64,000 bases of DNA from NCBI RefSeq assembly GCF_016785085.1, contig NZ_JAENHO010000007.1, positions 1 to 64,000 of the forward strand. The letters are read 5' to 3'. The notes under the pieces were generated by a model. It was not told the origin of the DNA and ran no database searches. It worked only from the letters and a program-made list of their open reading frames with translations. A program made the position numbers and the translations under genes. Source of the stretch: Paractinoplanes lichenicola. Its GTDB lineage: Bacteria; Actinomycetota; Actinomycetes; Mycobacteriales; Micromonosporaceae. Position 1 is the first letter of the stretch. The number at the start of each line of letters is the position of its first letter. Shown here piece after piece: positions 58,341-64,000 of the stretch.

Positions 58341-60740
58341 TCAGGGGCGCACCGGCGAGGCGTGCCAGATCCGCGAGAGATAGTCGTTCACCGTACGGTC
58401 GGCCGAGAAGAACCCGCTGCGCGCGGTGTTCAGGATCGACATGCGCGTCCACTGCTCCTGGTTCTGCCAGGCCGCGGCGACCTCGTCCTGCTTGTCGACG
58501 TACGACCGGTAGTCGGCCAGCGTCAGGTATTCGTCGCGGTCGAGCAGCGACTGCGCCACCTCCTGACCGACCCCGCCGAACGCGCCGGACAGGATCGCGT
58601 CGAGGGCGGCCCGCAGCTCGTCGTCGGCGTCGTAGTGCGTACGGGGGCGGTAGTCCGACGCCCGCAGCGCCGCGGCGGCCGGGGTGTCCAGGCCGAACAG
58701 GAAGAAGTTGTCCGCGCCGACCCGCTCGAGGATCTCGACGTTGGCGCCGTCGAGCGTGCCGATCGTGACCGCGCCGTTGAGCGCGAGCTTCATGTTGCCC
58801 GTACCGGAAGCCTCTTTGCCGGCCATCGAGATCTGCTCGCTGAGGTCGGCGGCCGGGATGATCCGCTCGGCCAGCGTGACGTTGTAGTTGGCCGGGAAGA
58901 CCACGCGCAGCAGGCCGGACGCCTTGGGGTCGGCCGCGATCGTGGCCGACACCGCATTGATCAGCCGGATGATCGACTTGGCCGCGTAGTAGGCCGGGGC
59001 CGCCTTGCCGCCGAACAGCACCGTGCGCGGCACCCCGAAGCGGCCCGAGTCCGAGCGCAGCCGGTGATACAGCGTGATCACGTGCAGGAGCTTGAGCTGC
59101 TGCCGCTTGTACTCGTGGAACCGCTTGATCATCACGTCCAGCATCGCGCCCGGGTCGCCGAGCCCCAGGGCCGCCTTGGCGTGCCGCTTCTCCGAGCGCC
59201 ACTGCGAGCGGAACGAGGCGTCGTCGGCCAGCGGCTCCAGGTTCTTCAGAAGGGACAGATCCCTCAGCCAGTCATCGGATCCGAGGCCCTCCGAGATGAG
59301 CGTCGACAGGCCCGGGTTGGCCAGCCGCACGAAACGCCGGGGCGAGACGCCGTTGGTGACGTTGGTGAAGCGGTCGGGCCAGAGGGCGGCGAAGTCGGCG
59401 AACGTGGTCGAGGTGAGCAGCTGCGAGTGCAGCTCGGCCACGCCGTTGACCGCGAACGTGCCGGTGACGGCCAGGTTGGCCATCCGGACCCGGCGCTGCG
59501 GCTCCTCCTGGATCAGCGACATCCGCCGTACGCGGTCGAGGTCGTCGGGAAAACGGGAACGGACCTCGGCCAGCAACGCCTCGTTGATCGTGTAGATGAT
59601 CTCGAGGTGGCGCGGCAGCAGCCGGCCCAGCATCTCGACCGGCCACGTCTCGAGGGCCTCGGGCAGCAGCGTGTGGCACGTGTACGCGAACGTCCGGCGG
59701 ACGATCGACCAGGCCTGCTCCCACTCCAGCTTCTCCTCGTCGACCAGCAGCCGCATCAGCTCGGGGATGGCGAGCGTCGGGTGCGTGTCGTTGAGCTGGA
59801 TGACCGTCTTGGCCGGGAACTCGGCCCAGTCGGAGTTGCGGAACCGGAACCGCCGGACGATGTCGCGCAGCGAGCACGAGACCAGGAAGTACTGCTGCTT
59901 GAGTCTGAGCTCGCGGCCCATGTCGGTGCTGTCGTCGGGGTAGAGCACCTTGCTGATGTTCTCGGCCTTGACGGCCTCCTGCACGGCCTCGGCGTATTGA
60001 CCGGCCGAGAAGCGCCGCAGGTCGAACGACGCCTGCGCGGCGCGGGCCCGCCACAGCCGGACGATGTTGACCGTCTCGGTGCCGTAGCCGGGGACCAGCA
60101 GGTGGCTCGGCTCGCCGTGCACGACCTCGCCGGGCACCCAGCCCTCGGGGCCGAGGAAGCCGTAGAAGCCGACCGTCTGCCAGTCGTCGGGGGCCGGGAA
60201 CTCCCACGGGTCGCCCTGGAAGGCCCAGTCGTCGGGCCGCTCGACCTGCTCGCCTTCGACGAAATCCTGCTTGAAGATGCCCAGGTCGTAGCGGATGCCG
60301 TAGCCGACCGCAGGGATGTCGAGGGTGGCCAGCGAGTCGAGCAGGCAGGCGGCCAGCCGGCCCAGGCCACCGTTGCCCAGGCCCGGCTCGACGTCGAGCG
60401 CGGCCACCTCCTCGGGCGAGAAGCCGAGCGCCTTGAGCGCGGCCGGGGCGAGGTCGGTGGTGCCGCTGTAGAGCAGATTCTGCTCCAGCTGGGGGCCGAG
60501 CAGGTATTCCGCGGAGAGGTAGTAGACCCAGCGCGGGTTGCTCTCGTAGTGCGCCGCGGCCGTGCGGGCCCGGCGGGCGGCCAGCCGGTCGCGCACGGTC
60601 AGGGCGAGCGTCTCGTACGCGTCCTGCGCGCTCGCCGACTCGACCGTCGTGCCCCGGCGGTAGATCAGGTTGCTCAGCAGATCCTGTTCGAACTCGGCCG
60701 ACGTGCTCCCGAGCGGCCGCAGCCCGTTGCGAAGGTCCAT
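58341..60740 (-). CDS. glgP: Glycogen/alpha-glucan phosphorylase
   Basis: A 799-aa pyridoxal-phosphate enzyme of family GT35 releasing glucose-1-phosphate from alpha-1,4-glucan. Landmarks are VYYLSAEYLLGPQLEQNLLY (about 71), EPGLGNGGLGRLAACLLDSL (about 117), GYGIRYDLGIFKQ and VIQLNDTHPTLAIPELMRLL (about 314). The PLP site SGTGNMKLALNGAVTIGTLD (Lys about 650) and NVEI follow. The length is normal for the family. ATG 60740 is preferred with GGAAGGG upstream; ATG 60758 is possible. No other glycogen gene is adjacent. Confidence 0.96.
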   Translation of the reverse strand: MDLRNGLRPLGSTSAEFEQDLLSNLIYRRGTTVESASAQDAYETLALTVRDRLAARRARTAAAHYESNPRWVYYLSAEYLLGPQLEQNLLYSGTTDLAPAALKALGFSPEEVAALDVEPGLGNGGLGRLAACLLDSLATLDIPAVGYGIRYDLGIFKQDFVEGEQVERPDDWAFQGDPWEFPAPDDWQTVGFYGFLGPEGWVPGEVVHGEPSHLLVPGYGTETVNIVRLWRARAAQASFDLRRFSAGQYAEAVQEAVKAENISKVLYPDDSTDMGRELRLKQQYFLVSCSLRDIVRRFRFRNSDWAEFPAKTVIQLNDTHPTLAIPELMRLLVDEEKLEWEQAWSIVRRTFAYTCHTLLPEALETWPVEMLGRLLPRHLEIIYTINEALLAEVRSRFPDDLDRVRRMSLIQEEPQRRVRMANLAVTGTFAVNGVAELHSQLLTSTTFADFAALWPDRFTNVTNGVSPRRFVRLANPGLSTLISEGLGSDDWLRDLSLLKNLEPLADDASFRSQWRSEKRHAKAALGLGDPGAMLDVMIKRFHEYKRQQLKLLHVITLYHRLRSDSGRFGVPRTVLFGGKAAPAYYAAKSIIRLINAVSATIAADPKASGLLRVVFPANYNVTLAERIIPAADLSEQISMAGKEASGTGNMKLALNGAVTIGTLDGANVEILERVGADNFFLFGLDTPAAAALRASDYRPRTHYDADDELRAALDAILSGAFGGVGQEVAQSLLDRDEYLTLADYRSYVDKQDEVAAAWQNQEQWTRMSILNTARSGFFSADRTVNDYLSRIWHASPVRP

Positions 60741-60765
60741 GATGCGACCCTTCCCCATCGCCGTT

Positions 60766-61482
60766 TCACACGTCGACGCTGGCGAACTGCTTTCCCGCAG
60801 TGTTCACCACCCGTACGGATTTCACGTCGTCCGGATTGATCAGCGCGCTGCCGTTCAGGGTGGTGCCGCCCGTCTCGCCCGCCTCGGAGACCACCCAGCT
60901 GCCCGCCTGCACCGTGAACCCGTCGCGGGCCACGACCTCGAGCACGCACTTCTCGCCCGCGGGGATGCCGGCCACCGCCGCGTTGACCCGCACCCAGCCC
61001 GCCGCCGGGGCGACCGCCACCGTGATCCGCGCGCCGGTCGTGGCGTCAACCGCAGTTCCCGTACGGGTGCCGGGCACCGACGTGGGCGGGGTGGCCAGGG
61101 GCGGCGGGGCCTGCGCGACCGGTGCCGACGGGGCGGTCTGGCGGCCCGCGAGGACGCCGCCCCCGATCGCGGCCACGAGCAGCACCGCGGCGGCCGCCGA
61201 GACCAGGAACCGCCGCCGGTTGCGTTCGCCCGACGACTGCTTGCGGACCTCGCGCAGCGTGCGCTGAAGCAACAGGTCGCCGCCGTCGGGCGGGCCCTCG
61301 AGCAGCATCTCCTCGGGCACGGCACGCAGCCGCGACGTCCACTCCCGCAGCGACTCGACCTCGGCCCGGCACTCGGCGCAGCCGGCCAGGTGCTCGTCGA
61401 CCTCGGCGCGCTGCTCGGGCGTGAGCTCGTCGACCAGGTAGCCCGCGAGGTCGACGTGGTCGCCGGTCTCGGGGGTGGTCAC
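60766..61482 (-). CDS. Anti-sigma factor with zinc-finger domain
   Basis: A 238-aa membrane protein. The N-terminal cytoplasmic domain has the HxxxCxxC zinc motif HLAGCAECRAEV (about 31). One membrane helix (FLVSAAAAVLLVAAIGGGVL, about 91) and an extracytoplasmic domain (about 120-238) of anti-sigma-K/RskA-like character follow. GTG 61482 overlaps the stop of the DUF1996 gene as GTGA. The cognate ECF sigma gene, normally next to it, is absent. The extracytoplasmic domain probably responds to envelope state. Confidence 0.85.
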   Translation of the reverse strand: MTTPETGDHVDLAGYLVDELTPEQRAEVDEHLAGCAECRAEVESLREWTSRLRAVPEEMLLEGPPDGGDLLLQRTLREVRKQSSGERNRRRFLVSAAAAVLLVAAIGGGVLAGRQTAPSAPVAQAPPPLATPPTSVPGTRTGTAVDATTGARITVAVAPAAGWVRVNAAVAGIPAGEKCVLEVVARDGFTVQAGSWVVSEAGETGGTTLNGSALINPDDVKSVRVVNTAGKQFASVDV

Positions 61483-62438
61483 GACGCCGCCCGGCGGGTG
61501 CTCGTCTCGTCGCACTGCTTGCCCTCATTGAGGCAGCTCACGACGCGTTTCATCACGGCGTCGGGCATCAGGTTGACCAGGAACCCGTGATCGGTCGCGG
61601 GGTGGTTGTCCTGCCCGTCGAACGCGTCGATCTGATAGCGCGTGCCGGGTGGGACCGCGTACGTCATGGTGATCCGCAACTGCGGGACGGCGAACGTGCC
61701 GACCGGGCAGCCGCCGCCCTCGGCCGGGAAGACCACCTGCTGGCGATGGCCCGGGCTGTCCAGCTGACGGCCGTCCCAGCAGCTGGGGAACTCGAAGATC
61801 CGCACCACCTGGGCTCCGTCCTCACACGCGGGATAGTCCATCGTCATCCGGTCCAGTGTGTCGGAGCAAGTCCACCAGGCCTTCGCCAGCTTGCCGCCGT
61901 TGGTGTGCGCGTACGCGTCGCCGACCTGAACCCGCAGCAGCCGCGGCATCGCCAGCACCGGCCCGCGCGGGTTGCCGCGATAGGTCATGGTCAGCGACAC
62001 CGGCACCTGCACCGGCCCGCCGTGCACGTCCCGACCCGGCTCAACATAGCGCAGAACCGGCCAGAAATACGTCGACGCGTCGCCGTTCGTGCAGGTCGTG
62101 GGCTTGCCGACCAGGCTGTCGACGGTCGAGTCGGGCTGCACCCCGAGATTGCCGACGTAGTCGTGCGTGTGATGCTGCGGCCCCGGCCGGCCGGGCGTGA
62201 CCACAATGTTGGCGGTGTTGCGATGACCGCGCTCGTTACGGCCGCAATTCCACGTGTACGACCCCGTGGAGGCGCCCGCCGAGGCCGGGGGGACGGCCGC
62301 GACCGGGCCCGCCTTGTCCATGCTGATCGAGTAGGGCCCCAGGTCAGGGCCGCGCAGGGCGGGAAGCACGGCCGCGGCGAGCACGACCGCGGCCACCAGG
62401 GCCCCCTCGAGCGCGACGGCCACCCGACCCATCGACAT
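61479..62438 (-). CDS. Secreted DUF1996 protein
   Basis: A 319-aa protein with an uncleaved or cleavable N-terminal hydrophobic segment (ALEGALVAAVVLAAAVLPAL) and the DUF1996 domain. The domain has the HTHDYVGN His cluster (about 90), NGDASTYFWPVLRY (about 118), DSPGHRQQVVFPAEGG and a cysteine-rich pattern. Family members are secreted proteins found in actinomycetes and fungi; the function is not known. It is the first gene of a two-gene operon with the anti-sigma factor. A perfect 11-bp dyad lies just upstream. Confidence 0.85.
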   Translation of the reverse strand: MSMGRVAVALEGALVAAVVLAAAVLPALRGPDLGPYSISMDKAGPVAAVPPASAGASTGSYTWNCGRNERGHRNTANIVVTPGRPGPQHHTHDYVGNLGVQPDSTVDSLVGKPTTCTNGDASTYFWPVLRYVEPGRDVHGGPVQVPVSLTMTYRGNPRGPVLAMPRLLRVQVGDAYAHTNGGKLAKAWWTCSDTLDRMTMDYPACEDGAQVVRIFEFPSCWDGRQLDSPGHRQQVVFPAEGGGCPVGTFAVPQLRITMTYAVPPGTRYQIDAFDGQDNHPATDHGFLVNLMPDAVMKRVVSCLNEGKQCDETSTRRAAS

Positions 62439-62465
62439 GGTTCGACGATACCCAGGCCCCGTCGC

Positions 62466-62494
62466 CCGATGTTGACCCGAACTGTCAACATCGG
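62466..62494. promoter_or_regulatory. 11-bp dyad upstream of the DUF1996 operon
   Basis: CCGATGTTGAC (62466-62476) and GTCAACATCGG (62484-62494) are perfect inverted arms around a seven-base centre, between the stop of the aminopeptidase gene and the start of DUF1996. It may be a terminator of the upstream gene, an operator, or both. Confidence 0.6.
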
Positions 62495-62529
62495 CCCGAT
62501 TCGGCCCCGGGCCGCAATTCCTGCCCTGG

Positions 62530-63888
62530 TCAAGCCTTGGGGCAGCTCGCGCCGCGCGGCGGCAGCACCAGATCGATCAGGTAGCGGTCGACAGCGGCGG
62601 TCGTGCAAGGCGTGTTCCCGTACGCCCCGTGGCCCGAACCCTCGTACGTGACGAGCCGCCCGTGCCGGCCGAGCTGCGCCGCCACGTGGGTCGCCCACAC
62701 GTAGCCGGTGCGGACGTCGTGTCGCGAGTTGAGCAGCAGCAACGGCGTGCGGGTGTGGACGTCGAGCCGGTGCGGCGGGTTGGCCACCGGCTGCGGCCAG
62801 CCCAGACAGGCCCGGATCGCGAGCAGGCCCCCGCTGTAGCGGACGTCGGGCGCGGCCTCGCGGGCGGTGCGGACCAGCCGCTCGTACGCGGGGAAGTCGC
62901 GGACCGCGGCCGGCCAGTCGGCGCAGAAGACCGACGACACCAGCGGCGGCAGCTTGACCGTCGGATTGGCCCCGTCGCGCAGGGCGGCGATGTCTTCGGC
63001 CAGTTTCGCGCGGTCGGGCACGGCGAGCCGGGCGATCGGCAGCATGGCCAGCTCGAACCTGTTCTCGCGGGAGTCCAGCACGTCGTTCCAGATCGCGCGG
63101 ACGTCCTGCCCGTGCAGCACACACGTCGTCTCGGTGGCGCACCACGCGACGAACTCGTCGAACGCGTCCTGCGCGGCCAAAGCTTGCGTACGGACGAACT
63201 CGCGCACGCCGAGGCTGTGGTCGAAGACGCTCTCCAACACGATCGCCCGCACCCGGCTCGGGTAGCGCTCGGCGTACTGCTGGCCCAGCAGGGTGCCGTA
63301 CGAGCTGCCGTGGAACGTCAACTGCCGCAGTCCGAGAGCAGCTCGGAGGGCGTCGAGGTCGCGGACGGCGCTGGCCGTGTCGGCGTGGTCCCAGACCGGG
63401 CTGATCGCTCGGCAGGCCGCCCATTTGGCCTGGTTGGATGCGGTGACGGCGGCGAAGTCGGCCTGACTCGTGAGGAGGCCGTTGTCGAGGGACAGGTCGC
63501 ACTTCGCGCCGCCGCTGCCGGCCACGCCGCGCGGGTCGAAACTGACCGTGTTGAACTTGTCGAGGATCTCGGGACTGAACCGGTTGCCGGCTTGGATGCG
63601 CTCCACGCCGGAATCGCCCGGGCCGCCGGGGCCGAAGACGAGCGTCTGAGTCGAGGGCTTGCGTGCGGCTCGGCGGGCGACGGCCAGCTCGAACGTGGGG
63701 CCGTCGGGCTTCGACCAGTCGACCGGTAATCGCAGCTTGCCGCATTGCACGGCCTTGTCGTCGCCGCAGGCCGTCCAGATGATGTGGGGCTTGTCGGGCT
63801 TCGGGGCGGCATGGCCCGGTGGGGCGGCGGCCAGGGCAAAACCGGTGACGAGGGCGATCAAGGACGCGACAAGACTGCGGCGGTTCAT
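62530..63888 (-). CDS. Secreted tripeptidyl-aminopeptidase-like S33 hydrolase
   Basis: A 452-aa secreted alpha/beta hydrolase of the S33/TAP-like family. It has a signal peptide (MNRRSLVASLIALVTGFALA), the oxyanion region LVFGPGGPGDSGVERI (about 90), the nucleophile elbow LTFHGSSYGTLLGQ (Ser about 196), Asp in LLLNSRHDVRTGY and His in YEGSGHGAYGNTPC. The C-terminal TAP-like domain is complete. It probably removes tripeptides or dipeptides from the N-terminus of extracellular peptides, as in Streptomyces SlpD/TAP. ATG 63888 gives the signal peptide; ATG 63897 is possible. The remaining 112 bases to the window edge show no gene. Confidence 0.93.
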   Translation of the reverse strand: MNRRSLVASLIALVTGFALAAAPPGHAAPKPDKPHIIWTACGDDKAVQCGKLRLPVDWSKPDGPTFELAVARRAARKPSTQTLVFGPGGPGDSGVERIQAGNRFSPEILDKFNTVSFDPRGVAGSGGAKCDLSLDNGLLTSQADFAAVTASNQAKWAACRAISPVWDHADTASAVRDLDALRAALGLRQLTFHGSSYGTLLGQQYAERYPSRVRAIVLESVFDHSLGVREFVRTQALAAQDAFDEFVAWCATETTCVLHGQDVRAIWNDVLDSRENRFELAMLPIARLAVPDRAKLAEDIAALRDGANPTVKLPPLVSSVFCADWPAAVRDFPAYERLVRTAREAAPDVRYSGGLLAIRACLGWPQPVANPPHRLDVHTRTPLLLLNSRHDVRTGYVWATHVAAQLGRHGRLVTYEGSGHGAYGNTPCTTAAVDRYLIDLVLPPRGASCPKA

Positions 63889-64000
63889 GCCGTCCATCCT
63901 CGACACTGCCCACACCGAGAAGACATCGGTGAGATCCCTGAGCCGACCCCCTACGACTCCTACCCCCCCAACCCGCCCTACCAGGGGGACCTCCACCCAA

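Noticed and set aside
58305-60839. 844-aa plus-strand open frame opposite glycogen phosphorylase
   Set aside because: Antisense shadow; the minus frame is a full GT35 enzyme with a PLP site.

Overview
The window is G+C-rich actinomycete chromosome (roughly 70% G+C by eye). The coding style (G/C third positions, many GTG and TTG starts, chained 4-nt overlaps), a GerW-type sporulation protein, many TetR/MarR/GntR regulators and very frequent CGTACG words suggest a sporulating actinomycete. Micromonosporaceae, perhaps Actinoplanes, is an inference. I saw no rRNA, tRNA, CRISPR array, transposase or prophage. Nearly all DNA is explained by about 58 protein genes, with small non-coding repeat or operator stretches between them.

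Layout. (1) 1-6.4 kb: a 15-bp tandem array at the edge, an ABC exporter, a GerW-like protein, a large secreted repeat protein, a chloroperoxidase-type hydrolase and a small antitoxin-like protein. (2) 6.5-15.4 kb: a likely carboxylic/hydroxy-acid catabolic locus. A minus-strand operon runs hydroxyacid dehydrogenase, FAD dehydrogenase, AtuA-like, DUF4387, frame-broken secreted hydrolase. Beside it are an MFS transporter and a divergent GntR regulator/tartrate-dehydrogenase pair. A 32-bp minisatellite lies between the MFS gene and the operon. (3) 15.1-20.6 kb: DUF998 membrane protein, GT4 glycosyltransferase, NarL-type two-component pair, an unknown gene and a CAP-domain protein. (4) 20.6-25.0 kb: GGDEF-EAL protein, esterase, CBM2-GH5 cellulase. 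(5) 25.0-33.2 kb: a regulator-dense stretch with TetR/CPBP protease, XRE regulator with SIS protein and divergent zinc alcohol dehydrogenase, three MarR-type genes, DUF2332 and an EmrB-type exporter. (6) 33.2-39.2 kb: small accessory genes (GIY-YIG, S24/S26 peptidase, Nudix, P-loop kinase, MBL hydrolase), then a diiron oxidase-like gene, a CDGSH protein and an unrecognised 455-aa protein. (7) 39.2-45.4 kb: a lipid module of AMP ligase, acyl-CoA dehydrogenase, MaoC hydratase, FabG4-type reductase and divergent thiolase, matching the core order of mycobacterial htdX-fabG4-fadA2. (8) 45.4-52.1 kb: two TetR/MFS exporter systems flanking a PAS-GGDEF-EAL protein. (9) 52.4-64.0 kb: a short NB-ARC ATPase, a DUF4190 remnant, GNAT, P-loop, methyltransferase and regulator genes, a ROK repressor, glycogen phosphorylase, an anti-sigma factor with DUF1996, and a secreted tripeptidyl-aminopeptidase-like hydrolase.

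The most unusual signal is not a gene. At four gene 3' ends (15.42, 19.33, 20.59 and 37.73 kb, and weakly at 45.43 kb) the last 20-38 bp of a coding sequence, including its stop codon, are repeated in tandem just downstream. At three of the convergent junctions the extra copy supplies the C-terminus and stop of the neighbour on the other strand. At 15.4 kb the copies lack a reverse-strand stop, and the facing gene stays open through the antisense of its neighbour. Other notable sites are a nearly symmetric leaderless TetR/CPBP promoter-operator, paired MarR operators and several TetR-type palindromes.
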